NCBI GenBank assembly: GCA_049340005.1
Contig: JBMPIY010000017.1
Length of the DNA: 64,000 nucleotides
Strand: one strand, 5' to 3'
Source: CAXBDP01 sp963974465
GTDB taxonomy: Bacteria > Bacteroidota > Bacteroidia > Cytophagales > Cyclobacteriaceae
The translations under genes and the position numbers were made by a program. Below, piece after piece: positions 24,682 through 34,494 of the stretch. How positions within the stretch are numbered: position 1 is the stretch's first letter; each line of letters starts with the position of its first letter. The notes beneath the pieces are model-generated. The model searched no databases and was not told the origin of the DNA. It worked only from the letters and a program-made list of their open reading frames with translations.

Positions 24682-26202
24682 TTGAAAGAATTAATCCTTT
24701 TTGCTTTCGCCTACCTTTTCATCACGTTTTTAATTCAAAAACTATTTCGGCCATCATTTTTCTTTAAGGTTGCATCCACCTCATCTTCCCTTAGTATTTT
24801 CAATAGTCTTTTCTTGAGCTTCTTTAGTCTTCCATTTATTGGGATGGCTGCAAGCATGCTTATAGAGCAAGGGGAAATTGGCTTTTGGTACACAATTTCA
24901 TTTTTTCTTGGATTCGGTATTTTACTCTTCGTTTTTGTGCCCGTTTGGGCTGGTTTTAAATTCGAGAATGAGAATGATTTTATTTTCATAAGGTATCAAG
25001 GCAAATGGGCTCATATTCTTCATCGCTTTAGAGGCTACTATGTAGGCTTAGTCGTAATTTCGGCATTAGTTGCAATGAGCATTTTGGCTTTTGCAGATAT
25101 TGCTGCGTCACTTACAGGAATTTCTAAAACTCACTTGATTCTGTTTGCTGGACTATTTGTTTCCATTAATATCTTCAGCAATACACTTCAAAATAAGCTC
25201 AAGAGCGATTATTTACATGGGATAATTTTGACAGTAATCCTTATTACAGGGCTTTACCAGAGTGGTTTTGAGCATGTTTCTCTTGAGAATTTCGGTGAAA
25301 TTCAAAAAAATAGTTTTGGAGCGTTTCCATATTTTGGCCATGAATATTTTCTTCATTTTCTCGCTTATGTAGGCCTTTTATGGTGGTCGTCCACGCTTTT
25401 TGATGGTAGTGGCACTATTGCACAGCGAGTGATGGGATTGGAGAAAGCTAAGGCTCAGCGAATATTTTTGGCTTACATCATTATTGTTGGTTTAGCTGTA
25501 GTATTGCTTTGTTATTTGATTTTGAAAGCTTGGGAAACTAATGCTGTAGATGTGCCTGTCGATCAAGTATTTTATGTATGGCTCTCCAATGGTTGGCCTC
25601 AATTTTCAAAAATCATAGGTTTATTTCTGGTTTTCAGTCTGTTCGTTTCCATTTCCGAAACGCAACTGAACTGGGCGGGTAGCTTAATCGACTCCACAGC
25701 TGAATCTAAGAAATCGAAAGGACGGCGATATATTTTTATGTTAATTCCAGCTCTCTTAAGTATGGTGATTGCACTATATTTTGAACGGATTCAAGGTGTT
25801 ATCTATTTTTTCTTGGGAATAAGCGGAGGCACAAGTCTTATCTTTATTCTGCGATGGTTTACTCCAAGAGTCAATGCCCAAGTGCAGTTCAGTGCCATGC
25901 TTGGTGCCATTCTGCTAACCTTAATCTGCAATTTGCTTATTGATTACGGCTTTTTTTCAGTCTTTCCGGAACATAGATTTATCCTATCTCTTATTTTCAT
26001 CACAGTGGCAAATCTTCTGTTAGCATTCTTGGTTTCAATATTTACCTACAATCCAATTTCCGATAAGCAAGCTTTCAATAAGTTTCAATCTGCAACAATT
26101 CCATCCATTACCTTACTAAGAAAATTGCCTATCGCACTATTGTTTGGGCTAGGATTTACCGCAATTGTATATTGTCTATTTTGGTCGATTATTTCAGTGT
26201 AG
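24682..26202 (+). CDS. Sodium:solute symporter-like membrane protein
   Basis: 506 residues from a TTG 20 bases after the preceding stop; twelve to thirteen hydrophobic segments are visible. LFDGSGTIAQRVMGLEKAKA and the following helix resemble the cytoplasmic loop and helix of the SSS (sodium:solute symporter) family, and RWFTPRVNAQVQFSAMLGAI resembles a later conserved segment (W-x-R-x-N-x-x-x-x-x-S/A-x-M). The substrate cannot be told. It shares a bidirectional terminator with the convergent peptidase gene. Confidence 0.65.
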   Translation: MKELILFAFAYLFITFLIQKLFRPSFFFKVASTSSSLSIFNSLFLSFFSLPFIGMAASMLIEQGEIGFWYTISFFLGFGILLFVFVPVWAGFKFENENDFIFIRYQGKWAHILHRFRGYYVGLVVISALVAMSILAFADIAASLTGISKTHLILFAGLFVSINIFSNTLQNKLKSDYLHGIILTVILITGLYQSGFEHVSLENFGEIQKNSFGAFPYFGHEYFLHFLAYVGLLWWSSTLFDGSGTIAQRVMGLEKAKAQRIFLAYIIIVGLAVVLLCYLILKAWETNAVDVPVDQVFYVWLSNGWPQFSKIIGLFLVFSLFVSISETQLNWAGSLIDSTAESKKSKGRRYIFMLIPALLSMVIALYFERIQGVIYFFLGISGGTSLIFILRWFTPRVNAQVQFSAMLGAILLTLICNLLIDYGFFSVFPEHRFILSLIFITVANLLLAFLVSIFTYNPISDKQAFNKFQSATIPSITLLRKLPIALLFGLGFTAIVYCLFWSIISV

Positions 26203-26261
26203 GAGGTTAAACTATCCTACCTTCAGCACTTACTATAGTTCTGCCAAAAACCCTCCCGCAA

Positions 26262-26294
26262 AAAAAGCCGATTCAAATTAATGAACCGGCTTTT
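26262..26294. terminator. Bidirectional terminator
   Basis: A-run, GCCGATTC, loop, GAACCGGC, T-run; nine-base stem with one G-U wobble. It separates the convergent symporter-like and DPP-IV genes. An octamer copy (CCTCCCGC, 26252-26259) lies directly beside it. Confidence 0.8.
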
Positions 26295-26314
26295 AAATTT
26301 TCTCAGAAGATTGC

Positions 26315-28462
26315 TTAATCTTCTACTCCAAAAAAGTGTTTTTTCCAGAACTTATCGCGCATCATGGCATGGTGGCGGCCATAGGCTCCGCCGTATCCGT
26401 GGCGAGCATTTGGATAGAACATCACATCAAACTCTTTTCCTTCTTGCTGCATAGCTTCGAGGAATTGTACGGTATTCTGCATGTGTACATTGTCATCCAT
26501 CAATCCATGAGTGATCAATAATTTGCCTTTGAAATTTTTCACATGCTTTAATACAGAGCCATAATCATAACCTTCGGCATTGTCCTGCGGCGTATCCATA
26601 TAGCGTTCGGTATATACATTGTCGTATAGTCTCCAGTCTGTTACAGAGTAGTTTGCAATAGCATGGGTGAAATGATCCGGAGCCAATGTTAAAGCTAAGG
26701 CACTCATGTAGCCACCATAGCTTCCGCCTGTGATGCCCATTTTGCTAGGATCAACAAATGGCTGCTCACGAAGCCACTCCACTGCGGTAACATAATCTAT
26801 AATTTCCCATTTGCCTAGACTTCGATGCATATAGTCTAAGCCTTCTCTACCGAATTTACCAGATGCTCTGTGATCTACAGTAAACTGGATAATATCCATT
26901 TGAGTGAGATTGGTGCCGCCATATCCCCTCCATGAGTCACGTACCCCTTGTGAATCCGGGCCGCCATAAATTGAGAATACGACAGGGTATTTTTTAGTCT
27001 TATCGAAATTTGCTGGAAGCACCCAGATTACTGGTAAATCAAATTTGCCATCATCCGTTTTGATAGTAAACATTTCTACTTTGTGATGCTTAGCCGGGTC
27101 AAATTCTGGTGTTTCTTCTTTTTGTATCGTGCGGATCAATTTGCCATCAGCATCATATAGATTGGTAATTGGTGCTTGGTTTATATGGCTGTAGATATCT
27201 ACGAAATAGCTTCCGTTTGGCGAAATACTTGTGTTGTGGGTTCCTTTTCCAGCAGTAAGCTGCTTGAAATTAGTGCCATCAAGATTTACACTGTAAAGGT
27301 GATTATCCGTATTTACTTCACCCGGGCCGGTAAAAAATGCTTTTCCTTTGTCTTCAAGTACTTTGGATAAGCTATTTACTCTCCAGTCAGTATCAGAAAG
27401 TCGAGCAATTAATTCGCCATCCATTGAGTAGTAATACAAGTCTTCCCAATCTGTGCGATAGGAGCGGAGGATAAATCCACTTTCATTTTCGAAGAAATAG
27501 ATATCCGTGAAAAATTCCACCCAAGTAGGTCTTTTCTCTTCGTACACTACCTTTTTGCTGCCATTTTTAGGGTTGCCCATGTATAGTACAATGTGGTCTT
27601 GGTCTCGATTTAGGATTTGGAACAGCAAGCTGCTAGAATCCTTCGTCCAAAAAGGCCAAGCGATGTATTGATCTTGTGTGTAATCAATATCCATCCAAGT
27701 GGTCTGTGCATTGGAAGTTTTCACTACGCCCAATTTCACATCAGGATTTGGGTCACCGGCTTTTGGATAGCGTGTTTGCTCTAAATCGCCATGTGTACCT
27801 TCGCTGCGGTAGATTGGAAACATAGGTACGGTGGCATCATCAAATCTCAAATAAGCAATTTGCTCACTATCCGGCGCCCACCAAAATGCACGATAGCGCG
27901 AACCACGACCTAGGATTTCCTCATAGTAAACCCAAGATGCCCAGCCATTATAAATCAAGTCGGTGCCATCAGTTGTAAGCCTTTTTTCTTGGCCGCTTAC
28001 CAGGTCGATCATATACAAATCGTTATCGCGAGTGAAGGCGATTTTTTTGCCATCAGGCGAAAAAGTAGGATTACGTTCTTCTGAAGCATTATTGGTGATT
28101 TGCTTGATGGCACTCGTCGCTTTCACAAAATGGAACAGATTATTGTCTTTTGATAAAATTACATCTGCATATCCATCAGTAAATGGATCGGTATTGCTAA
28201 GCGAATAGCCTTCTGGTAAAGCGTCTATTACTTCTTGGCGTGGATTAGCTGAGCCTACATACACTTCGGCATTTCCTGATGTTACATTTACTGAGTAAGT
28301 CACTAATTCGCCAGATTCCATGCGACGCTCTAAATAATGATTGTCGTCGAGCCAACCAGCAAAGCCCGCTCTTTGGAATTGAGCTTGTAAGCTGTTGGCA
28401 GCTAAAATGATAAAGCAAAAGCTTAGAAGCGCTGCTGCTTTTATGAAATTTGTATTTCGCAT
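26315..28462 (-). CDS. Dipeptidyl peptidase IV-type serine peptidase (S9)
   Basis: 715 residues with a signal peptide (to ~28, AANSLQAQ). Residues ~40-460 form the DPP-IV beta-propeller (NPTFSPDGKKIAFTRDNDLY). The C-terminal alpha/beta-hydrolase holds the nucleophile in GGSYGGYMSAL (~583), the Asp in HGLMDDNVH (~656) and the His in ARHGYGG (~689). The EE pair that binds the substrate amino terminus is probably in YYEEILGRG (~172). It acts in the periplasm or at the surface, removing dipeptides, commonly after proline, from peptides. It is a single gene with a leader holding TATCTTAG (about 28499-28506), one base off the -7 consensus. Confidence 0.92.
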   Translation of the reverse strand: MRNTNFIKAAALLSFCFIILAANSLQAQFQRAGFAGWLDDNHYLERRMESGELVTYSVNVTSGNAEVYVGSANPRQEVIDALPEGYSLSNTDPFTDGYADVILSKDNNLFHFVKATSAIKQITNNASEERNPTFSPDGKKIAFTRDNDLYMIDLVSGQEKRLTTDGTDLIYNGWASWVYYEEILGRGSRYRAFWWAPDSEQIAYLRFDDATVPMFPIYRSEGTHGDLEQTRYPKAGDPNPDVKLGVVKTSNAQTTWMDIDYTQDQYIAWPFWTKDSSSLLFQILNRDQDHIVLYMGNPKNGSKKVVYEEKRPTWVEFFTDIYFFENESGFILRSYRTDWEDLYYYSMDGELIARLSDTDWRVNSLSKVLEDKGKAFFTGPGEVNTDNHLYSVNLDGTNFKQLTAGKGTHNTSISPNGSYFVDIYSHINQAPITNLYDADGKLIRTIQKEETPEFDPAKHHKVEMFTIKTDDGKFDLPVIWVLPANFDKTKKYPVVFSIYGGPDSQGVRDSWRGYGGTNLTQMDIIQFTVDHRASGKFGREGLDYMHRSLGKWEIIDYVTAVEWLREQPFVDPSKMGITGGSYGGYMSALALTLAPDHFTHAIANYSVTDWRLYDNVYTERYMDTPQDNAEGYDYGSVLKHVKNFKGKLLITHGLMDDNVHMQNTVQFLEAMQQEGKEFDVMFYPNARHGYGGAYGRHHAMMRDKFWKKHFFGVED

Positions 28463-28687
28463 TTGAATATTGAGGGTTAAATGAATGTCAATAAAAAGCC
28501 TAAGATAATAGCCTTTTTTGAATTGATTTAATCGAACAGCGATAAGCGTAATTTTGGTTGTTCAAAAATGCCTATAGATTTATTCATTGAATCATAATTC
28601 TATATCCTCCCGCTTTTCCAATCGAATTAGAATGAGCATTTAAGTCAATCATTTGAGCGTTAGTCAATTAATTTCTAATACCTTTTT

Positions 28688-28723
28688 TTGTCTTTCAGCC
28701 TGACTCAGTTTTGATTATCTTAG
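28688..28723 (+). promoter_or_regulatory. Candidate promoter of the mrp operon
   Basis: TTG (28688-28690) and TATCTTAG (28716-28723), one mismatch from TAnnTTTG, 25 bases apart, slightly longer than usual. It lies 25 bases before the mnhA start. Weak. Confidence 0.3.
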
Positions 28724-28748
28724 CAAAAATCGCATTCAATTTCAGCCA

Positions 28749-31073
28749 ATGCTCCTAATAGTTTTAGCAGGTTTTATTCTCCCACTTTTACTTTTGATCA
28801 TTGCTAGTAAGCAGCTCAAAAGTATTTACAATTGGCTGTTTTTATTGCCGGCAGGACTATTTGTGTATTTCATTTTGCAGATAGGAAACTTGGGCGATGC
28901 CGGTCAATATTTCAGCTATGAGTGGGTTCCTAGTTTGGGAATCAATGTCGATTTTAAGCTTGATGGCCTGTCGATGCTCTTTAGTTTGTTGATTACCGGC
29001 GTGGGTATATTGGTATTTATTTACACTTCATCTTACCTCAAAGGCCACAAATATCTAGATCGATTTTATGCCTATCTCAGCATTTTTATGGCTTCCATGC
29101 TGGGTTTGGTGCTGTCTGACAATCTGTTGAGCTTATTTATATTTTGGGAGCTTACGAGTATTAGTTCGTTCTTTTTGATTGGCTTCAATAACGATGATCC
29201 AGCCTCCCGCAAATCTTCCTTGGTGGCTTTGGGCATTACAGGTGGCGGTGGATTGTTTTTATTAGCTGGCTTCCTGCTTATGGGATCCATTTCAGGCACC
29301 TATTCTATACAGGAAATGCTTTCATCTACCGAAGTATTTCAATCTCATGGAATGTATGGCTGGATTTTGTTTTTCGTATTTATGGGCGCATTTACCAAAT
29401 CAGCTCAATTCCCATTTCATTTTTGGTTGCCAGGCGCAATGAAGGCGCCAACGCCGGTTTCTACTTATTTGCACTCTGCCACTATGGTGAAGGCTGGTAT
29501 TTATCTTCTCGCTCGCTTTACACCCTTGCTTGGTGGCGATCCATACTGGAATTACACCTTGTTGATTGTAGGTGGATTTACCATGCTTTTCGCTGCATTT
29601 CATTCATTATTCCGCACCGATCTTAAAGGGATTTTGGCTTATTCCACCATATCCGCATTAGGCATTTTAGTGTTTTTATTGGGCTTGGGAAATAAATATG
29701 CTTTGCTGGCCGCCTCAGTTTTCATATTGGTACATGCATTATATAAGGCTTCATTATTCTTGATAACGGGGATAATAGATCATGAAACTGGCACAAGGGA
29801 TGTGACCCAATTGGCAGGACTAAGAAAAGTGCTCCTCCCAGTAGGAATAGCGGGAGGTTTGGCGGCTTTGTCGAGTGCAGGTTTGCCGCCATTCTTTGGT
29901 TTTGTAGGCAAAGATCTGATTTACGAAGCCACACTTTCGGCAGATAATTCCGTGGTTCTTTGGACGGGATTAGCCATTCTCACCAATGTATTTTTGCTTT
30001 ATGCAGGTTTTCAAGCAGGTATTCGGCCATTTATTGGAGTATTACCTGCTAAATTCGAAAAACTCCACCTCCCGCATTTTACCATGTGGGTGCCGCCACT
30101 TTTGTTGGCGACTTTAGGTTTGCTGTTTGGCATTGCGCCAGCACTTATTGATCAAGACTTGGTACAGCCAATGTTTGCTTCGATGTATGGAAACATTTCT
30201 GCTACACCACTAAAACTATGGCACGGATTCAATACAGTACTGGCATTGAGTGGGCTTACATTGGCTTTGGGTTTCGCGCTTCATTTTACTTTGAAGCCTA
30301 GCCAAAAATTGGAAAAGCAAATTGCCAAATTAGATTTTATCGCTCCGCTTAAGCTGGCTCTAGATTCGAGTCGGCTATTAATGCGCTTTGCAAAAGGATA
30401 TACTGGCACTTTGCAAAATGGACTTCTGCGTAATTATGTGTTAATCACCATTGGCTTTTTGATACTCATATTTGGATACAAAATCTACAATGGTATTTCC
30501 ATCAATATAGATTTTGCTACGCTTACAGAAGTGACCATTTATGAGTTTATGATATTTGGGATTATGGTTACTGCCATATTTATCGCAGTATTTTCTAACT
30601 CGCGCGTGGGAGCTATTGCATCTATGGGCGTGGTAGGATTCTCCATTTGTCTCATGTTTGTGTTTTTTAGCGCACCCGATTTGGCAATGACTCAGTTTGC
30701 TATCGAAACGCTTACTGTTATACTATTTCTATTAATCATATTCCGTTTGCCAAAGTATCTCCAATACTCAAACCCGCCTATGCGAATAAGGGATGGAGTG
30801 TTTGCTATAGTATTTGGAGCATTGATTACCATCGTGGCTTTGGAAGTGCTTACTGTAAATGTAGATAATGAAACCTCGCGCTATTATGCAGAAAATGCTT
30901 ATGTGCTTGCCAAAGGCAAAAATGTGGTGAACGTGATTTTGGTGGATTTTAGAGGATTTGATACACTGGTAGAAATTACCGTTTTGTCCATTGCCGCAAT
31001 AGGCGTATTTAGTTTGCTCAAATTCAGGAAAGAAGATGAAACGGATTTGGGTGGTACTGGAGATTTGAATTGA
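28749..31073 (+). CDS. mnhA: Na+/H+ antiporter subunit A (MrpA/MnhA)
   Basis: 774 residues, about the length of Bacillus MrpA. The first ~480 residues are the complex-I NuoL-like antiporter module (FIFWELTSISSFFLIGFN, FPFHFWLPGAMKAPTPVSTYLHSATMVKAG). The last ~200 are the MrpA C-terminal region (FFSAPDLAMTQFAIETLTV, VNVILVDFRGFDTLVEITVL). Integral to the inner membrane; with subunits B-G it exchanges cytoplasmic Na+ for protons. First gene of a seven-gene operon. Confidence 0.93.
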   Translation: MLLIVLAGFILPLLLLIIASKQLKSIYNWLFLLPAGLFVYFILQIGNLGDAGQYFSYEWVPSLGINVDFKLDGLSMLFSLLITGVGILVFIYTSSYLKGHKYLDRFYAYLSIFMASMLGLVLSDNLLSLFIFWELTSISSFFLIGFNNDDPASRKSSLVALGITGGGGLFLLAGFLLMGSISGTYSIQEMLSSTEVFQSHGMYGWILFFVFMGAFTKSAQFPFHFWLPGAMKAPTPVSTYLHSATMVKAGIYLLARFTPLLGGDPYWNYTLLIVGGFTMLFAAFHSLFRTDLKGILAYSTISALGILVFLLGLGNKYALLAASVFILVHALYKASLFLITGIIDHETGTRDVTQLAGLRKVLLPVGIAGGLAALSSAGLPPFFGFVGKDLIYEATLSADNSVVLWTGLAILTNVFLLYAGFQAGIRPFIGVLPAKFEKLHLPHFTMWVPPLLLATLGLLFGIAPALIDQDLVQPMFASMYGNISATPLKLWHGFNTVLALSGLTLALGFALHFTLKPSQKLEKQIAKLDFIAPLKLALDSSRLLMRFAKGYTGTLQNGLLRNYVLITIGFLILIFGYKIYNGISINIDFATLTEVTIYEFMIFGIMVTAIFIAVFSNSRVGAIASMGVVGFSICLMFVFFSAPDLAMTQFAIETLTVILFLLIIFRLPKYLQYSNPPMRIRDGVFAIVFGALITIVALEVLTVNVDNETSRYYAENAYVLAKGKNVVNVILVDFRGFDTLVEITVLSIAAIGVFSLLKFRKEDETDLGGTGDLN

Positions 31074-31090
31074 CGATCAAAAGAAATTAA

Positions 31091-31501
31091 ATGAAAACAG
31101 TAATCTTACAAACTGCAACAAGATACCTGCTGCCGCTTTTGCTGCTTTTTTCCATATTTATATTGCTACGAGGGCATTATTTGCCGGGCGGAGGATTTGT
31201 AGGTGGTTTGGTTGCTTCGATTGCTTTTATTCTTCATTCATTCGCTTATGGGCGGGAGGATACGCAAGACTTTATGCGTTTTCACCCTGGTTATTTGATT
31301 CCGATTGGACTTACATTAGCCGTTTTGAGTGGTCTATTGCCATTTATTTGGGGCGAGCCATTTCTTACTGGATTGTGGTTCAAAGAGCCGGTTCCAGTAG
31401 TAGGGATGATTGGTACGGCCTTGTTTTTTGATATCGGCGTTTATTTGGTGGTAATTGGCGTTTCGCTTACCATCATTTTCACTATTTCTGAGGAAATCTG
31501 A
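31091..31501 (+). CDS. mnhB: Na+/H+ antiporter subunit B (MnhB)
   Basis: 136 residues, four predicted membrane helices. LRGHYLPGGGFVGGLVAS is the family signature near the N-terminus. It begins 17 bases after mnhA and its stop is one base before the mnhC start. Confidence 0.9.
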   Translation: MKTVILQTATRYLLPLLLLFSIFILLRGHYLPGGGFVGGLVASIAFILHSFAYGREDTQDFMRFHPGYLIPIGLTLAVLSGLLPFIWGEPFLTGLWFKEPVPVVGMIGTALFFDIGVYLVVIGVSLTIIFTISEEI

Positions 31502-31502
31502 T

Positions 31503-31856
31503 ATGGAGTTATTATTAGCCATAGTAATCGGGATATTATATGCAGCAGGCATTTATATGATGCTGCGTAGGAGTTTGGTCAAATTGATCATCGGCCTTAT
31601 TCTGCTTGGCAATGGCGCTAATATGCTCATATTCCTGCTAGGAAGAATTACAAAGGGCAGTCCACCCATTATTCCGGATAGTTCTAGCGTATTTGTAGAA
31701 GCCTATGCCGATCCCATTCCACAGGCCTTAATTCTTACAGCTATTGTGATAAGCTTTGGTTTACAGGCATTTGCCATAGTGCTGATGAAGCGTGTCTATC
31801 ATGTTGTTGGCACCGACGATCTGGATAAAATAAATAATATGGAGGAGACCTTATAA
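31503..31856 (+). CDS. mnhC: Na+/H+ antiporter subunit C (MnhC)
   Basis: 117 residues from the ATG at 31503 (MELLLAIVIGILYAAG). A longer frame begins upstream inside mnhB but adds nothing resembling the family, so I use the start right after the mnhB stop. NuoK-like, three helices (GLILLGNGANMLIFLL, DPIPQALILTAIVISFGLQA). Its stop overlaps the mnhD start by one base. Confidence 0.9.
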   Translation: MELLLAIVIGILYAAGIYMMLRRSLVKLIIGLILLGNGANMLIFLLGRITKGSPPIIPDSSSVFVEAYADPIPQALILTAIVISFGLQAFAIVLMKRVYHVVGTDDLDKINNMEETL

Positions 31857-33379
31857 TGGATATTAGCATTGTATTGCCCGTATTATTGCCTTTGATGATT
31901 GCCATTCTCTTGCTGTTTTTCTGGGGGAGAATTCAGAGCCAAAAATGGATAAGCATTTTGGGAAGTCTTGCGGTATTGGGCTACAATATTTGGCTATTTG
32001 CCAAAGTGTATAGTGGAGGCCTACTCACTATGCAAGCAGGCAATTGGGAAGCTCCTTTTGGGATTACACTGGTGGCAGATGTATTTAGTGTTACCATGAT
32101 TATGCTTACGAGCATTGCAGGCTTGGCGGTAAGTATATTTTCTGCGGCGAGTATTAGTTCCTCCCGCATTCGTTTTGGCTATTTCCCTATTTTGCACTTG
32201 CTGCTTATGGGTTTAAATGGAGCTTTCCTTACTGGCGATATATTCAATTTGTACGTTTGGTTCGAGATTATCATTATTGCCTCTTTTGTGCTGATGACGC
32301 TTGGAAGTGAGAAATCTCAATTGGAATCTGCCGTAAATTATGTGGTGATGAATCTTCTTGCATCGGTTATTTTCCTTACAGCAATAGCGATTTTATATGG
32401 CATTGCAGGCACATTGAATATGGCGGATTTGTCCATCAAAGTTGCTCAAATTGAGAATAGAGGCTTGGTGAACGTAACAGCACTCTTGTTTTTTGTAGGC
32501 TTTGGAATCAAATCAGCGGTGTTTCCGCTTTACTTTTGGTTGCCATCATCCTATCATACTCCGCCTTCAGCGGTGGCGGCAATATTTGGCGGTTTGTTGA
32601 CTAAAGTGGGCGTCTATGCTCTTTTAAGAGTATTCACATTGATTTTCATTCCGGATTCATTTCTATCCGCATTATTGCTTGCAGTGGCGGCGCTTACCTT
32701 GATTACAGGTGCATTTGGCGCACTTATCCAAAGCAATGCAAGGAAAATGCTTTCTTATCTTATTGTCTGCCATATTGGATTTATGATGGCAGGCTTGGCT
32801 ATGTACACGGACACTGCATTAACGGGTGCTGCCTTTTATCTTATCCATGATGTGATCGTCAAAACAAATGTATTCATCCTACTAGGAATCGTTTTTATCA
32901 TGTATGGCAGTTTCAAATTGCCGGAGCTGGGCGGATTATATGCGGACTATCCCAAATTGGCAATCGTGATGGCCCTGGTTTTATTCTCCTTAGTGGGTAT
33001 TCCGCCTCTTTCAGGGTTTTGGCCAAAACTATTTCTGTTTGAAGCCGCCTTTGATACTGAATCTTATGTAATGATAGGTGCATTGATATTCGCCAGTTTT
33101 ATCACTTTGGTAGTGATAGCCAAATTATGGTCGCAGATATTTTGGAAGCCTAACCCTAAACTAGTCGATGTGACGAGGCAGCTACCATCCTTTATGGATT
33201 TGAGTTGGCGTAAGCGTGCGTTATTGATTACTCCGCTGCTTCTTTTGACGGCCGTGTCATTGTATATTGGTCTAGGTGCAGAGAATATCGTAAAGCTGTC
33301 GAGCCAAATTGCCAATGACTTGATGGATCCAAGCGCATATATCGAGGCAGTATTGGGCACTAAACCACAAACACCTTAG
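31856..33379 (+). CDS. mnhD: Na+/H+ antiporter subunit D (MnhD)
   Basis: 507 residues, NuoN-like antiporter-fold subunit with about fourteen helices. YVWFEIIIIASFVLM holds the conserved Glu of TM5, and FGIKSAVFPLYFWLP, SYHTPPSAVAAIFGGLLTKVG the Lys-bearing TM7-8 region. Paired with mnhA in the same complex. Confidence 0.93.
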   Translation: MDISIVLPVLLPLMIAILLLFFWGRIQSQKWISILGSLAVLGYNIWLFAKVYSGGLLTMQAGNWEAPFGITLVADVFSVTMIMLTSIAGLAVSIFSAASISSSRIRFGYFPILHLLLMGLNGAFLTGDIFNLYVWFEIIIIASFVLMTLGSEKSQLESAVNYVVMNLLASVIFLTAIAILYGIAGTLNMADLSIKVAQIENRGLVNVTALLFFVGFGIKSAVFPLYFWLPSSYHTPPSAVAAIFGGLLTKVGVYALLRVFTLIFIPDSFLSALLLAVAALTLITGAFGALIQSNARKMLSYLIVCHIGFMMAGLAMYTDTALTGAAFYLIHDVIVKTNVFILLGIVFIMYGSFKLPELGGLYADYPKLAIVMALVLFSLVGIPPLSGFWPKLFLFEAAFDTESYVMIGALIFASFITLVVIAKLWSQIFWKPNPKLVDVTRQLPSFMDLSWRKRALLITPLLLLTAVSLYIGLGAENIVKLSSQIANDLMDPSAYIEAVLGTKPQTP

Positions 33380-33381
33380 CT

Positions 33382-33861
33382 ATGGTTAGGCATTTATTAA
33401 TGAACATATTGCTTACGATTGTTTGGGTTGCTCTGAATGGGGAATTTACGGCAGGCAATTTTCTATTTGGCTTCATTCTTAGCTTAGTGATTATGTGGGT
33501 AATAAGCCGTAGTGCTGGTTCTGATAGAAGCTACTTTACTAAGCTACCTAAATTCGTTTCCTTCTTATTCTTTTTTTTATACGAGCTTATCAAAGCTAAT
33601 ATTCAAGTAGCCTACGAGGTAGTCACTCCCAAGCTGCAAATGACTCCTGGTATTGTAAAATTTCCACTGAGTGCCGAAACAGATATGGAAATTACGCTTC
33701 TTGCCAATTTAATTTCCCTCACGCCGGGTACGCTAAGTTTGGATGTGACGGACGATAGAAAATACCTCTACGTGCACTCCATGTACATTGAAAACAAGGA
33801 AACTTTCATTGCTGATATAAAAAATGGATTTGAAAGAAAGCTATTGGAGGTGATGCGATGA
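33382..33861 (+). CDS. mnhE: Na+/H+ antiporter subunit E (MnhE)
   Basis: 159 residues: two to three N-terminal helices then a cytoplasmic part with ITLLANLISLTPGTLSLDV, the family's signature. Overlaps mnhF by four bases (ATGA). Confidence 0.9.
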   Translation: MVRHLLMNILLTIVWVALNGEFTAGNFLFGFILSLVIMWVISRSAGSDRSYFTKLPKFVSFLFFFLYELIKANIQVAYEVVTPKLQMTPGIVKFPLSAETDMEITLLANLISLTPGTLSLDVTDDRKYLYVHSMYIENKETFIADIKNGFERKLLEVMR

Positions 33862-34133
33862 GTTTATACGATTTTCTATATTACATTATTCTGCCCATTT
33901 TAAGCGTATCAGCACTGTTGGTTTTTATCCGATTTATAAAAGGGCCTCATGTGGCCGATCGAGTGCTTTCCTTAGATTTGCTCATTACCATTGGTTTGGG
34001 CATTATCACTGTTGTGAGTGTAATCACCAATCAATCTACCTTTCTAGATATAGCACTCATTTTTGCGCTGATAGCTTTTCTTAGCACGGTTGCTTTTTCA
34101 TATTATTTGGAACAAAAAAGCAAGAAAAAATGA
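33858..34133 (+). CDS. mnhF: Na+/H+ antiporter subunit F (MnhF)
   Basis: 91 residues, three helices, with IKGPHVADRVLSLDLLITIG, the conserved family segment containing the Asp in the second helix. ATGA overlaps at both ends show translational coupling with mnhE and mnhG. Confidence 0.9.
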   Translation: MSLYDFLYYIILPILSVSALLVFIRFIKGPHVADRVLSLDLLITIGLGIITVVSVITNQSTFLDIALIFALIAFLSTVAFSYYLEQKSKKK

Positions 34134-34471
34134 CAGATGTATTAATAATGATATTGAGTGGATTAGGAGCTATTTTTATCCTTTTGGCATCGATAGGGAT
34201 GCTAAGGATGCCCGATTTTTATTTGCGGGTGTCAGTTACCACAAAAGCTGTTACACTCGGCTCGGGCCTGATTTTAATTGCTGCTACTATATATTTTCAA
34301 GAAATAGGAGTAACTTCTAGAGTCCTAGCCATTATATTATTTCTCTTGCTCACAGCGCCAGTGGCAGCCCATTTGATAGGCCGTGCTGCCTATATCAGTG
34401 GCGTAAAGCTCTGGGACAAATCTGTAATGGACGAGATGAAGGATGAAGAGCGGGGGGAGGAACAGCCCTAA
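34130..34471 (+). CDS. mnhG: Na+/H+ antiporter subunit G (MnhG)
   Basis: 113 residues, three helices, with IGMLRMPDFYLRVSVTTKAV and the C-terminal LLTAPVAAHLIGRAAY of the family. Last gene of the operon; just beyond it begins a decayed minus-strand gene remnant. Confidence 0.9.
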   Translation: MTDVLIMILSGLGAIFILLASIGMLRMPDFYLRVSVTTKAVTLGSGLILIAATIYFQEIGVTSRVLAIILFLLLTAPVAAHLIGRAAYISGVKLWDKSVMDEMKDEERGEEQP

Positions 34472-34494
34472 AGAAAAAATTGCCAATTATTGAA

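Noticed and set aside
34451..34461. GCGGGGGGAGG in the end of mnhG as an octamer copy
   Set aside because: Contains extra G residues; not an exact match. Other one-mismatch words (about 4624, 19741, 46066 and 46165) were also not counted.
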